A stretch of DNA of 64,000 nucleotides. Source: Puccinellia tenuiflora. Lineage: Eukaryota; Streptophyta; Magnoliopsida; Poales; Poaceae. The DNA is taken from positions 372,001 to 436,000 of the forward strand of contig QRDG01001828.1 in the NCBI GenBank assembly GCA_012064385.1, in the 5' to 3' direction. Shown here piece after piece: positions 43,507-56,695 of the stretch. The position numbers and the translations under genes are program-made. The notes under the pieces were generated by a model. That model did not search any database and was not told where the DNA came from. It saw only the letters and a program-made list of their open reading frames with translations. How positions within the stretch are numbered: the stretch's first letter is position 1; each line of letters begins with the position of its first letter.

Positions 43507-45097
43507 TGATGGTAGCGTTGGGTTGTGCCCCAAGCGAAGGCGTGGATGTAGTAAGTAGCAGTTTTCCCTCGTAAACAAAACGTGGATTATCGAACCAGTA
43601 GGACTTTGAAATCAACAAAAAAGTGAATGTTGAAGATCTCTGGCGCTTAATCTTCAACAGATGTGGACCTACACACACTCAACAAATTACTTTGCCCCCA
43701 ACAGTGGAAAGGTTGTCAATCTTTCCAGTCTCGCAGAAAACAAAGCGGTTAATTGTATAGTGAGATAGATGAAAATATGAAAGTGGACCAGAGGAGTAAT
43801 GATGATGAAAAGTGATGAATAAAGGTTGCAATCAATGTAAAAAGATGGACCGGGGGCCATGGGTTCACTAGTGGAGTCTCTCAAGTAAATAAAACACTCA
43901 TATGATGGGTAAACAAATTACAGCTAGGCAATTGACAAGATTATAATACAAACTTAATCTAGCTATGACATAGAGAACATGATAATATTTATGTAGGCAT
44001 CATGACAATGAACAAAGACCGTTGAGTTCAACTGCATCTTTGTCTAAAAAGTCCACCGTGGGATCGATATCCAACCTGTCACCCAACGGTATTAAGTTGC
44101 AAGCAACAGACATTTGCATTAAGTAAATCGCATGAAGTAAGCAATACTAATATCAAAACAGACATTAACACCTCTGTTTTACCCTTAGTAGCAACAACAC
44201 ACCCTCACCCTTAGACGTTTCTGTCACTCGTTTCCAGGAACAAAAGGGGGCATGAACCCACTATCAAGCATAAATACTCCCTCTTGGAGATACACATAAT
44301 CACTTGGCCAAAGTAACTACGCACATCGGAGAGCATGCAAGAACATAAATCAACTTATAAGAATCATGCACAATCTGTTCATAACTTCATAATCCATCAA
44401 ATCCCAGCAAACACATCACATAACATTACAATAATCAATCTTGATCATGTTAGGCAGCTCACAAGATCATAATATATGAAGCACAAGGGAGAGAGACTAC
44501 CATCGAGATACTGCCATGGACCTGTAGTCCAAAGTGGGACTACTCACAAATCATCCCGGAGGAAGGCATGGAGATGAAGAGCCCTCCGGGATCGATCTCC
44601 CCTCCGGCAGGGTGTCGGGATCAGCTTCAGAATCACCCCCGAACTAGGGTTTATGGTGGCGGCGCCTCGGGGTGACTTCTCTGGAAAATAATGGCCGCCT
44701 CGAAGTTTTTGGGATTAATCTGATTTTATAGGCGTCGGAGGGGGTCGAGGGGACCCACCAGGAGCAGGGGCGGGTCCCACCCGTCGCCCTAGGGCAGGCC
44801 GCGGCTGGGGTTCGTCCCTGCCCTCTGGGTGGCCCCCAGGGCTGCCCTCTGGACCGAAACTCTTTCTTGGCGAATAAAAAATCCTCGTAAATTTTCAGCG
44901 CATTCCGAGAATATTTCCTGTGGTAAGTTTCTGAAACGAAAAGACAGCAAAAACAGGAAATTGGCACTAGGCATCTTGTCAATAGGTTAGTCCGACAAAA
45001 TGCATAAAATGATGTAATAAGATAGTAGAAACGTGTGACAACATCACAAAACTAGCATGGATCAATACAAAATTATAGATATGTTGGACACGTATCA
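43507..45097 (-). repeat. 3' LTR of E2
   Basis: On the minus strand it starts TGATACGTGTCCAACATATC at 45097 and runs to about 43507. It shares most of its text with the E1 LTRs (for example CTATTGACAAGATGCC, GAGCTGCCTAACATGATC, CTTGGGGCAC) but is diverged from them. A TATAAAAT box lies at 44723-44730 on the minus strand. Confidence 0.85.
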
Positions 45098-45135
45098 GCA
45101 TCCACAAGCTTAACTCCTACTCGTCCTCGAGTAGG

Positions 45136-46217
45136 TGATACGTCTCAAACGTATCTATAATTTTGAGTGATCCATGCTAGTTTTGTGATATTGTCACATG
45201 TTTTTACTGTTATTTATATCATTTTTATGCATTTTATCGGACTAACCTATTGACAAGATGCCCAGTGCCAGTTCCCGTTTTTGCTGTCTTTTTGTTTCAG
45301 AAATTTACTTCTGGAAATATTCTCGGAATTGGACGAAAATTTACGAGGAATTTTTACTCGACGGAAGGCACCAGGACACCAAAGGGCATCCCTGGGGGCC
45401 ACCCCACAGGCCAGGGGCAGCCTGCTGCCGCAGCTTGGGGGCCACCCACGGCTGGGGCCCGCCCCTGCCCGTGGGGCACCTCCTCGCCCCCCTCCGACGC
45501 CTATAAATTGCTATCTGACATAAAAACGTCGAGGCGGCCATTATTTTCAAGAAACTTGACCCCGACGCGCCGTCACCGAAAACCCTAGTTCGGGGTCCAA
45601 TCTGAAGCTGATCCTGGCACTCTGCCGGAGGGGAGATCGATCCCGGAGGGCTCTTCATCGTCATGCCTTCCTCTGGGATGATTTTTGAGTAGTCTCACTT
45701 TGGACTGCGGGTCCATGGCAGTAGCTAGTTGGTAGTCTCTCTCTCTTGTGCTTCATGTCTTATGATCTCGTGAGCTGCCTAACATGATCAAGATCGATTA
45801 TTGTAATGCTATGTGATGTGTTTGCTAGGATCCGATGGATTATGAAGTTATGTTCAGATTGTGCATGATTCTTATATGAGTAATTTATGTTCTTGCATGC
45901 TCTCCGATGTGCGTAGTTAATTTGGCCAAGTGATTGTGTGTATCTCCAAGAGAGGGTATTTATGCTAGATAGTGGGTTCATGCCCCCTTTTGTTCCTGGG
46001 CATGAGTGATAGAAACGTCTAAGGGCGAGGGTGTGTTGTTGCTACTAAGGGTAAAACAGCGGTGTTAATGTCTCTTTTGATATTAGTATTGCTTACTTCA
46101 TGCACTTTACTTAATGCAATTGTCTGTTGCTTGCAACTTAATACCGTTGGGTGGTAGGCTGGATAGCGATCCCACGGTGGACTTTTTAGACAAAGACGCA
46201 GTTGGACTCAACGGTCT
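45136..46217 (+). repeat. Truncated 5' LTR of E1
   Basis: Matches the first 1080 bp or so of the LTR at 47877. It contains a TATAAAT box at 45502-45508. The sequence change at 46217 marks the deletion junction. Confidence 0.85.
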
Positions 46218-47876
46218 GCTTTATTTGTGTGGGAGAGAGACACGCTCTGCTTTTTCGTTAGAATACTCCTTTTCTTCGCTTATATCTTTTTGAGTATTCT
46301 TATCTACAGTCTGTTTTCTAGTAAGGTCTCGCTTTTAGCTTTTATCTTGTTTAGAGCTGCTAGTTGTCAAGTTAAACTCTCTTGTTCTTCACTTATACTT
46401 GTTGGAGAGTTGTTGTTCAAAATTGCTTGAATTGTCAATGCGACAAAATGTTGTTTGTGTGATGATTGAATAAAATGAAAAGCCTGCATAGTTTTGTAGA
46501 TCATGGTGTGGACACTTGATGCTTCTCAATTGTTTTGAGATGTTAATTTGAATGCTTAAACTTGCTGGTTATTTGAGTGGAATTGATTAGTAAAGAAATA
46601 TGGTTGAAAGCTTGAAATTGTGTGGTTTTTCACAGTTGTTAATTCATAGTACTAATCTTTCCATCAAAAGAATTGTTTGGTCAACAAGGAAGACGGTGTG
46701 GAGATTTTATGATTATGATCGGTAAATGTCTTATGTTGTTCTGTTACCGGTTATTGTTAGATGTTTGCTTCAAACACCCTTTTTGCTAAGCCTAAAAATT
46801 CGTACTGAGTGTATGGTTCACCCGTGCATCCAATCCCCAAAGCCAAACTTTCTTGCCAGCTGAGTCCACCATATCTACCTATGCATGGTATTTCCTACCA
46901 TTCCAAGTAAATTTGTCATGTGCTACCTTTAAAAATTCAAAATACTTCTTCTTTGTGCCTCTGTTTTTAAGCTCATGAGGGAGCAGTAGAGAGCTAGATA
47001 TAACTTGTGACAAGCGAGGTCATTTCCCCCCTTTCACCCGGTGTTGATGGATTACGTCTTCACTTGAATCAACCCGAGAGCAGCTTAAGCAAAAATATAA
47101 ATATAACTCACAATTCTCCTCCGCGCAATGCAAATCTCAGAAATCAGCCCAAACATTGGACAGTGGTGAAACCAAGGAGAAAGAAGAGCGTACTCGCTCT
47201 TCTAAGAACCAGCTGCTCTCACAAGTCTAAAAACCTTGCTTTTCATGAGGGACTAGATAGTTTCTCTATTGTGAAGTCGTTGACGAAAGCATGCATACCT
47301 CAAAATCATTTTACTTCTGTTTTAAAAACCAAAAAGCTCTAGCACATGACTAATCCCTGCTTCCCTCTGCGAAGGGTCTTTCTTTTACTTTTAATGTTGA
47401 GTCAGTTTTCCCTTTTTCCTTCTATCTCCACATAAATCAAACATCTAGCATTGACCCTGGGTATCGTTGAGCATATTACATTATCAAGATTAAACATGAA
47501 TCTTTATATTGACTTTATCTATCAGATAAGCCGTTGGAAGTTGAAGCTCTTTGCTAATGCTTACATCTTCCTTTGTGTTGATTCCCAAACACTTTGTCAT
47601 GGAATTATTATCATTGTGAATTAGTCAAATATGTTGATCACATTGTTTTCATGTCTTTGACATACTATTTATGAAAGGTTTTGCTTTGATGATTCAACTT
47701 GTATATTCATTGCTTTCTTCCTATCAATTATAGACAATTGTTTTGTATCTCTTCATTCACATCCTTTGATTTGCATCACTATCTTTATCAAGATTGTGTT
47801 GGTTGCATGTCTCATCAAAAATTATTTGTTATCACTTACCTACTCGAGGACGAGTAGGAGTTAAGCTTGGGGATGA
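46218..47876 (+). other. Non-coding internal remnant of E1
   Basis: 1.66 kb with no significant ORF. It is the plus-strand homologue of E2 internal DNA read at 61218-61640 and 49485-50653 in the other orientation. It ends with CTCGAGGACGAGTAGGAG and the polypurine tract AAGCTTGGGGATGA just before the 3' LTR. Confidence 0.75.
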
Positions 47877-49479
47877 TGATACGTCTCAAACGTATCTATA
47901 ATTTTTGAGTGATCCATGCTAGTTTTGTGATATTGTCACATGTTTTTACTGTCATTTATATCATTTTTATGCATTTTGTCGGACTAACCTATTGACAAGA
48001 TGCCCAGTGCCAGTTCCCTGTTTTTGCTGTCTTTTTCTTTCAGAAATTTACTTCTGGAAATATTCTCGGAATTGGACGAAAATTGACGAGGAATTTTTAC
48101 TCGGGGGAAGGCACCAGGACACCAAAGGGCATCCCTGGGGCCACCCACAGGCCAGGGGTGGCCTGCTGCCGCGGCCTGGGGGCCACCCGCGGGTGGGGCC
48201 CACCCCTGCCCGTGGGGCAGCTCCTCGGCCCCCTCCGACGCCTATAAATTGCTATCTGACCTAAAAACGTCGAGGTGGCCATTATTTTCTAGAAACTCGA
48301 CCCCGACGCGCTGTCACCGAAAACCCTAGTTCGGGGTCCAATCGGAAGCTGATCCCGGCACTCTGCCGGAGGGTAGATCGATCCCGGAGGGCTCTGCATC
48401 ATCATGCCTTCCTCCGGGATGATTTGTGAGTAGTCTCACCTTGGACTACGGGTCCATGGCAGTAGCTAGTTGGTAGTCTCTGTCTCTCTTGTGCTTCATG
48501 TCTTATGATCTTGTGAGCTGCCTAACATGATCAAGATCGATTATTGTAATGCTATGTGATGTGTTTGCTAGGATCCGATGGATTATGAAGTTATGTTCAG
48601 ATTGTGCATGATTCTTATATGAGTAATTTATGTTCTTGCATGCTCTCCGATGTGAGTAGTTACTTTGGCCAAGTGATTGTCTGTATCTCCAAGAGAGGGT
48701 ATTTATGCTAGATAGTGGGTTCATGCCCCCTTTTGTTCCTGGGATGAGTGACAGAAACGTCTAAGGGCGAGGGTGTGCCGTTGCTACTAAGGGTAAAATA
48801 GCGGTGTGAATGTCTCTTTTGATATTAGTATTTCTTACTTCATGCACTTTACTTAATGCAATTGTCTGTTGCTTGCAACTTAATACCGTTGGGTGACAGG
48901 CTGGATAGCAATCCCACTGTGGACTTTTTAGACAAATACGCAGTTGGACTCAACGGTCTTTGTTCCTTATCGTGATGCCTCCATAAATATTATCATGTCC
49001 TTTTTGTCATAGCTAAATTGGGTTTGTGTCATGATCTTGTCAATTGCCTAGCTGTAATTCGTTCACCCATCACATGCATATTTTATTTATTTGAGAGACT
49101 CCACTAGTGAACCCATGGCCCCCGGTCCATCTTTTTACATTGTTTACAACCTCATTTACTTGCTTTTAATCATCATTACTCCTCTGGTCACTTTTCATAT
49201 TTCATCTATTTTCATCATACAATTAACCACTTTGTTTTCTGTGAGACCGGAAAGATTGACAACCTTTCCGCCGTTGGGGGCAAAGTATTTTGGTTGAGTG
49301 TGTGCAGGTCCACGTGTGTTGAAGGTCAAGCGCCAGAGATCTTCAACATTCACCTCATTGTTGATTTCAAAGTCCTACGGGTTCGATAAACCTCGGTTCG
49401 TTAAACAAGGGAAAACTGCTACTAGCTGCAATTCCGCCTTCGCTTGGGGCACCACCCAACTTATTTTAATACAGCAGCA
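47877..49479 (+). repeat. 3' LTR of E1
   Basis: 1603 bp, complete, TATAAAT box at 48243-48249. Followed directly by the GTAGG duplication and E2 internal sequence. Confidence 0.88.
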
Positions 49480-49484
49480 GTAGG

Positions 49485-50653
49485 TAAGTGATAACAAAAT
49501 AATATTTGATGAGACATGCAACCAACACAATCTTGATCAAGATAGTAATATAAAGCATATGACGTGAATGAAGTGATACAAAACAATTGTCTATAGTTGA
49601 TAGCAAGAAAGAAATGAATAACCAAGTTGAATCATTCAACAAAACCTTTCATAAATAGTACGTTAAAGACATGAAAGCAATGTGACCCACATATTTGACT
49701 AATTCTCAAAGGTAATGGTTCCACGACAAAAGTGTTTGAGAATCAACACAAAGGAAGATGTAAGTATTTAGCAAAAAGCTTCAACTTCCAACAACTTATC
49801 TTATAGATAAAGTCAATATAAAGATTTATGTTTAATCTGACGATGCAATATGATCAATGATACCCAGGGTCAATATTGTATGTTTGCTTTGGTGGAGATA
49901 GAAGGAAAGGGATTAGTCATGTGCTAGAGCTTTTTGATTTTGAAAAACAGAGATAAAAACAATTTTGAGAGATGCATAATTCCGTCAATGATTCCATAGC
50001 TCAGAAGCCCATTAGTCCCCTACGTCAAGCAAGGTCTTTAGAGTTGTGAGAGCGGCTGGTTTTAGAGGAACGAGTACATTCCTCTTTCTCCTTTGTTTCA
50101 CCACTAACCAATGTTTGAGCTGATTTCTCAGATTTTCATTGTGCGGAGTAGAATGGTGAGTTATATTTATATTTTGCTTAAGCCGCTCTCGGGTTGATTC
50201 AAGTGAGGACGTAAACCATCAACACCAGGTGAAATAGAGGGTAAAAAAGAAAAATAAAAGAAAAACCTTGCTCGACATAAGCTATAATGAACCCCCTCCT
50301 TACTTCCTCATGAGCTTGAAAACAGAGGCACCAAAATAAGAATATTTTGAAGGTTTTAAAGGTAGCACATGACAAATTTACTTGGAAAATGGCAGGAAAT
50401 ACCATGCATAGGTAGATATGGTGGACTCAGCTGGCAAGATAGTTTGGCTTTGGGATTTGGATGCACGAGTGGACATCACACTCAGTACAGAGTTTTTTGG
50501 CTTAGCAAAAATGGTATTTGAAGCAAACATCCAACATTAACCGGTAACAGAGTAACATAAGACATCAGTCAATCATAACCATAAACACTCCACACTGTCT
50601 CCCTTGTTGACCAAACAATTCTTTTGATGGAAAGATTAGCTTTATGAATTAAC
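49485..50653 (-). other. E2 internal non-coding segment between E1 and E4
   Basis: Reverse complement of E1 internal text (TTGATCAAGATAG, GGTTGCATGTCTC and others). No gene. Ends with TTAAC (50649-50653), the left target duplication of E4. Confidence 0.75.
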
Positions 50654-52348
50654 TGTAGGGTCGCAGCATAGAAAACAAAAATTTTCCTACGCAAAGATAG
50701 CGGAATAAACCCAACATCTAGATCCGATCTACGAGAGGTTGGTAGCAAGAAGGAGATCGAATCTCACCCTCGAAGAAAACCGTGAGTGTTTTGTCGAGGC
50801 AGGGGTTGGCTAGTCGATCCCCGCAACTAGACTTGTCTAGTCGCGAGGAGATGTGTTATCCAAGCGCCGCACGAGCAACGCCTCCGAGAGATCCACACGT
50901 ACAGCTCGATGAAGACTCCACGTTCTTGATCCCGCAAGAGGTGGTGGAGAGGTTCGCGAGATCGGCAGCACGACGACGGTGGCGTGGTGTGTATGGTGGA
51001 GATCCGACAGGGCTTCGCCAAGCGGTGTCGGGAGAGAGGAGGAGGAGGGGTGCGGCTAGGGTAGGGAGGGGGCCGGCGGCTAGGCACCTTGGGGGGAGCC
51101 AATGGGTGCGGCACCCCTCCCCTTACCCCTCCTTATATAGGAGGCCAAGGGGGGGTGCGCCCCTCCCTCTCCTAGGGCCGGCGCAAGGGGGGAGGCTTGC
51201 CCCCCAAGCAAACCTTAGGGTTTAGGCCGCCCCCCCCCTTCTTCTAGAAGCTTGGCCCGGGTGGGCCTATGGGGATGTGGTGCGGCTGGCCCAATAGGCC
51301 AGCCCACTACTCCCTCATGCCTTGTGGACCCCATACACTTATGGGCCCCACTTCTAGACCCCTCTAGAACCTTCTAGAACTTTCCGGTACTTTACCGATA
51401 AATTCCCGAACCTTTCTAAACCTCCGGAAACCACTTTCCTTATATGAATCTTATTCTCCGGACCACTCCGGAACTCCTCGTGACGTCCGGGATCCTATCC
51501 GGGACTCCGAATCAATATTCGATCTCACCATCATTTATCTCGAACCCTAACTACATCGAACGTTAAGTGTGTGACTCTGCGGGTTCGTGAATATGTCATA
51601 TTAATAGCGGGACCGGGATGCCCATATTAATTCCTACATATTCGACGAAGTACTTTACTAGTCGAACCACAATGTCCGGGATTCAATTAATCCATATACG
51701 ATTCTTTTTGTTTCACGATATATTACTTGTCCGAGATTCAATCCACCGATATCTCCATATCTGATTAATCTCGTTACCGACAAGTTCTCTTTACTCGTTC
51801 CCATAGAATAGGATCCCTTATGACTAGCCACTTAGTCATATGCTTGCAAGCGTTTGGATGCTATACTACCGAGAGGGCCCAGAGATATCTATCCAACTGT
51901 TGGACGAACAAATCCCAGTCTTGAAACATGTCACCCAACAACCTATCATTGGAGAACCTGAAAGCCACCTTTATAATCACCCAGTTACGAAGTGACGTTT
52001 GATGTCCACAAAGCTCTCCTCCGATAAGCGGGAGTGACATAATCTCATGGTCTAAGGAAACTATATTTGACATCTATTTAATTTGAGTCTTGTCCATTAT
52101 ATCATCACCTATGATACAAACTTCATTTATTAAGTGATTCATAAATCCATGGTTAGGAAACATCTAACCATCACTTAATTAAACAAACTAGTCACAAGAG
52201 GAAAGACTAGGGACTCATTACCGTTTATATTCCACACATGCATTTGTTTCTGGTTAATACAATTCTAGCATGGAATTAAACATATCATGAACAGAGAAAT
52301 ATGATAAACAATAATCATTATTATTGCCTCTTGGGCATATCTCCAACA
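50654..52348 (-). repeat. 3' LTR of E4
   Basis: 1695 bp; on the minus strand starts TGTTGGAGATATGCCC and ends CGACCCTACA. A CTATATAAGG TATA box lies at 51131-51140 (minus strand). It has a 3-bp longer GGA repeat near 51040 and about 13 extra bp near 51628 compared with the other LTR. Confidence 0.92.
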
Positions 52349-52360
52349 GTCTCCCACTTG
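52349..52360 (-). promoter_or_regulatory. Polypurine tract of E4
   Basis: CAAGTGGGAGAC on the minus strand, immediately upstream of the 3' LTR. Confidence 0.85.
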
Positions 52361-52381
52361 CACTAGAGTCAATAATCTAGT

Positions 52382-55300
52382 TTACATCTGTAGCAATCTA
52401 ACACCCATGGCTTCTCGGTGTTGATCATGTTTTGCTCGTGGAAGAGGTTTAGTCAACGGGTCTGCCACATTCAGATCCGTATGCACCTTGCAAATCTCTA
52501 TGTCACCATCCTTGACATTCTCACGCAAATTGTGATAGCGGCGCTTAATATGCTTGGTATTCTTGTGTGAAGTCGGGTCCTTGGCAAGAGCTATTGCACC
52601 TGTATTATCACAGTACAGGGCCAGAGGTCTTGACGCACTTGGAACCACGCTCAGCTCTGAGAGGAACTCCTTCATCCAGACTGCTTCACTTGCTGCCGAC
52701 GAGGCCGCAACATACTCCGCTTCTGTTGAAGATTTCGCCACCACGCTCTGCTTGGAACTCCTCCAACTCACAGCGCCACCATTCAGAATAAACACGTATC
52801 CGGACTGAGACTTAGAATCATCCGGATCTGTGTCCCAACTAGCATCGACGTAACTCCTTACGACAAGCTCTTGGTCACCTCCATATACGAGAAACATTTC
52901 CTTAGTTCTATTTAGATACTTAAGGATATTCTTGACAGCTGACCAGTGTTCCACTCCTGGATCACTTTGGTACCTGCTAGTCAAACTTACAGCATGGCAC
53001 ACATCTGGTCTAGTACATAGCATGGCATACATGATAGAGCCTATCGCAGAGGCATAAGGAACTTTGTCCATTATCTCTCTATCTTCTGCCGTAACAGGAC
53101 TCTGAGTCTTACTCAGAACCTTTCCTTGCAACATTGGTAAGAACCCCTTCTTTGAATTTTACATTCTGAACTTCTTCAGAACCTTGTCAAGGTATGTACT
53201 TTGTGAAAGCCCAATTAGGCGCTTTGACCTATCTCTATAGATCTTTATGCCTAAAATATACGCCGCTTCACCAAGGTCTTTCATTGAAAAACTCTTATTC
53301 AAATAAGACTTTACACTTTCAAGTAGTGTAACATCATTTCCAATCAATAATATGTCATCCACATATAGTATTAGAAATGCAACTGAACTCCCACTCACTT
53401 TCTTGTAAATACAGGCTTCTCCATAAGTTTGGACAAATCCAAACCCTTTGATCACTTCATCAAACCGGAGATTCCAACTCCGCGATGCTTGCTTCATCCC
53501 ATAGATGGATCTCTGAAGTTTGCATACCTTGTTAGCATCCTTTGGATCAACAAAACCTTTGGGCTGTACCATGTACAACTCTTCCTTAATATGACCATTA
53601 AGGAACGCGGTCTTCACATCCATTTGCCAAATTTCATAGTCATAATATGCGGCAATTGCTAACATAATCCGAACAGATTTCAGCATCGCTACAGGTGAGA
53701 ATGTCTCATCATAGTCAACTCCTTGAATTTGTCGGAAACCCTTTGCGACAAGTCGAGCTTTATACACGGTGACGTTTCCGTCAGCGTCTGTCTTTCTCTT
53801 GAATATCCATTTGTTCTCAACGGCCTTACGGTCGTTTGGTAAATCCACCAAAGTCCATACTTGGTTTTCATACATGGATTCCATTTCGGATTTCATGGCT
53901 CCTAGCCATTTATCGGAGTCTGGGCTCATCATTGCTTCCTCATAATTCGCAGGTTCATCATTGTCTAACAACATGACATTCATGACAGGGTCATACCGAT
54001 CAGGAGCGGCACGTTCCTTCGTTGATCTGCGAGGTTCAATAGCAGCCTTGACTAGAACAACATGATCAACATCATTTGCTCCTTCTTCAGGTGGCGATGG
54101 CTGTTCTGGAACAACTTCCAGTTCTACGCTACTCGGCACCTCAAGAACAGGTTCAATAACCTCGTCAAGCTCTATTTTTCCTCCACTCACTTCTTTCGAG
54201 AGAAACTCCTTCTCTAGAAAGGAACCATTCTTGGCAACGAAAATCTTGCCTTCGGTTCTGTGGTAGAAGGTATACCCAATAGTTTCCTTAGGGTATCCAA
54301 TGAAGACGCACTTTTCCGATTTGGGTTCGAGCTTATTAGGTTGAAGCTTTTTCACATAAGCATCGCAAACCCAAACTTTGAGAAACGATAACTTTGGCTT
54401 CTTGCCAAACCATAACTCATATGGAGTCGTCTCAACGGATTTTGATGGAGCCCTATTTAATGTGAATGCGGCTGTCTCTAATGCATAGCTCCAAAATGAT
54501 AGTGGCAGATCTGTGTGAGACATCATAGATCGCACCATATCCAATAAGGTTCGATTACGACGTTCAGACACACCATTACGCTGTGGTGTTCCGGGTGGCG
54601 TGAGTTGTGAAACAATTCCACACGTCTTCAAATGCATGCCAAACTCGTAACTCAAATATTCGCCTCCACGATCAGATCGAAGAAACTTTATTTTCTTGTT
54701 ACGATGGTTCTCAACTTCACTCTGAAATTCTTTGAACTTTTCGAACGTTTCAGACTTATGTTTCATCAAGTAAATATACCCATATCTACTCAAATCATCG
54801 GTGAAAGTCAAGAAGTAACGATATCCACCGCGCGCTGCAACACTCATCGGACCACACACATCGGTATGTATGATTTCCAACAAGTCTGTTGCTCTCTCCA
54901 TCGTGCCGGAGAAGGGTGTTCGAGTCATCTTACCCATAAGGCATGGTTCACAAGTTTCAAATGATTCAAAATCAAGTGAATCCAAAAGTCCATCAGAATG
55001 GAGTTTCTTCATGCGCTTTACACCAATATGACCCAAACGGCAGTGCCACAAATACGTGGTATTATCATCATTCACTTTGCATCTATTGGCATCAATGTTA
55101 TGAACATGTGTATCACTACTATCGAGATCCAATAGAAATAAACCATTCCTCTCAGGTGCATGACCATAAAAGGTATTATCCATATAAATCGAAATACCAA
55201 AGTTTTCAGACTTAAATGAATAACCGTCTCGCAATAAACAAGATCTAGATACAATGTTCATGCTTAACGCAGGCACATAATAACAATAATTAAGGTTTAA

Positions 55301-55622
55301 AACTAATCCCGAAGGTAAATGCAGAGGGAGTGTGCCGACAGCGATGACTTCAACTTTTGATCCATTTCCAACTCGCATCGTCACCTCGTCCCTTGCCAAG
55401 CGCCGTCTATTCCGCAGCTCCTGTTTCGAGTTACATATATTAGCAACCGAACCAGTATCAAATACCCAAGTGCTACTACGATCACTTGTTAAATACACAT
55501 CAATAACTTGTATATCATATATACCTTGTTTGACGGTGCCAGCCTTCTTGTCCGCCAGATACTTGGGGCAGTTCCGCTTCCAGTGTCCGGTTCCCTTGCA
55601 GTAGAAGCACTCAGTATCAGAC
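52382..55622 (-). pseudogene. pol: Copia polyprotein of E4: zinc knuckle, protease, integrase, RT, RNase H
   Basis: One frame from the Harbinger insertion point to TAG/TGA near 52382, broken once. It begins with the Gag zinc knuckle (CFYCKGTGHWKRNC). Numbering from 55498: protease DTG at 14-16, the HHCC zinc region (H152...C186), integrase D213, D276, E312 (35-residue spacing), RT with D627 and YVDD at 712-715. TAA at 53159-53161 (after KKFRM) replaces the usual Gln of FRMQ-type text. The frame resumes unchanged, with RNase H containing YVDASWDTD, SSTEAEYVA and YCDNTGAIALAKDP, to the C-terminus. These enzymes cut the polyprotein, copy the RNA and integrate the cDNA. All catalytic residues seen are intact; the stop would cut off RNase H. 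Confidence 0.92.
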
Positions 55623-56024
55623 TTAGGGTCTGTTTGTTTGGGCTGCAGCTGTTGAGAAGCAGCTGTAGCTGGTGAGCTGTTGAAAAGCAGCTGTGGGAAG
55701 CAGCTGTTGGAATCTGAGATTTGATGTTTGGCAGTAGTGCTTTTGATAGATGCTGTTGCTGGTTTGAATGATGAAATGTCTGTAATGCCCCTGAATGCTG
55801 AATAAGTCGTATAAATGCTGATTCGAAACTAATTTGCTAATTCTTACGGTTTTTTAACATAATTATAATGATTAAGAGCTGAATTATCTTATTTCACTTT
55901 TTTTCTAAAAGTGAACACGTTTCCTCCCAAATTAATTCATGAGTTATATGAAACATAGAATATCACATATATTCATAGATAATACGAGATTGTCACATCT
56001 ACACATATATATTACAAGACATCT

Positions 56025-56342
56025 CTATGTGAACCCAAAAGAGATAGAAGTTTTCTCACGTCTACACACCTCCCCTTGATCCCAACCAAGTCCAGTTGCT
56101 TTGATAGAATAATAAACCCATGCTTGGTACAATGCTTTGGTTGAATCCCATTTATTTTTGAACTGTGCCTTGGTGTAGTTCTTCCCTGTCCTAAGCCCAA
56201 ATTCTCTACCTAAATTCTTGTACCCCTCCGAACTAAGGAAAGCAGTAGGCCTATTACCCGCATTTTTCTGAGCCTTGCAGATCTCACAAAAGATTGTAGT
56301 AGACAAAGCATCCCAATGTGCCTTAGGTGTCTTATCTTCCAT
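56025..56342 (-). CDS. Myb/SANT-like DNA-binding domain protein fragment (Harbinger ORF1-like)
   Basis: 105 codons from AUG at 56342: WDALSTTIFCEICKAQ, NRPTAFLSSEGYKNLG, YTKAQFKNKWDSTKALYQAW, TGLGWDQGE. This is the Myb/SANT-like domain of plant L10-interacting MYB and Harbinger accessory proteins, which bind DNA and help the transposase. The homology stops after TGLGWD; the rest of the usual protein is missing, probably lost with the transposase in an internal deletion. An in-frame repeat ORF lies just upstream. Confidence 0.7.
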   Translation of the reverse strand: MEDKTPKAHWDALSTTIFCEICKAQKNAGNRPTAFLSSEGYKNLGREFGLRTGKNYTKAQFKNKWDSTKALYQAWVYYSIKATGLGWDQGEVCRREKTSISFGFT

Positions 56343-56418
56343 CTAATTACATGCATGATATGGATATTAATTGAAATTGCACAAAATACTTTGTATACAT
56401 GCATTCTGACTACACAAG

Positions 56419-56695
56419 AACCTGATGCACAAATAAAAACATCACAAATACCATCTATATATGAACCTGATGCACAAATAAAAACATCACAAAATCCATC
56501 TATATATGAACCTGATGCACAAATAAAAACATCACAAATACCATCTATATATGAACCTGATGCACAAATATAAACATCACAAAATCCATCTATATATGAA
56601 CCTGATGCACAAATATAAACATCACAAATACCATCTATATATGAACCTGATGCACAAATAAAAACATCACAAAATCCATCTATATATGAACAATC
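56419..56695 (-). repeat. 45-bp minisatellite, six units in alternating A/B order
   Basis: Units begin GAACCTGATGCACAAATA and alternate strictly between CACAAATACCATC and CACAAAATCCATC, so the true unit is a 90-bp dimer. Because 45 is divisible by three, the minus strand stays open and encodes GSYIDG(F/I)CDV(F/Y)ICAS with F and I alternating. The ORF spans 56210-56707 but has no known domain outside the repeat. Confidence 0.85.

Larger units (their letters stand above)
45136..49479 (+). mobile_element. E1: related LTR element inserted in E2 in opposite orientation, internally deleted
   Basis: Bounded by GTAGG at 45131-45135 and 49480-49484, a clean 5-bp target duplication. 5' LTR 45136-46217 (truncated), internal 46218-47876, 3' LTR 47877-49479 (1603 bp, TGATACGTCTC...CAGCA). 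The last third of the 5' LTR, the PBS and any gag are missing; LTR text stops after ACGGTCT at 46217 and jumps to internal sequence homologous to E2. The insertion lies about 35 bp from E2's own polypurine tract and LTR. Confidence 0.9.

Noticed and set aside
41727..43558. Long plus-strand ORFs opposite the Myb/SANT protein
   Set aside because: GC-rich antisense frames; the conserved SANT text and splice sites are on the minus strand.
44644..45588. ORFs of about 112 codons repeated at 44644, 45250, 47992 and 63600
   Set aside because: They are the same LTR segment of E2, E1 and E3 read in frame; the repeats reflect LTR homology.
50782..51225. 147-codon plus-strand ORF and its twin at 59686-60102
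   Set aside because: Both lie in the two LTRs of E4 in antisense orientation; LTR sequence, not a duplicated gene.
56419..56695. CRISPR-like array
   Set aside because: Units are head-to-tail without distinct spacers, in a plant transposon; it is a minisatellite.
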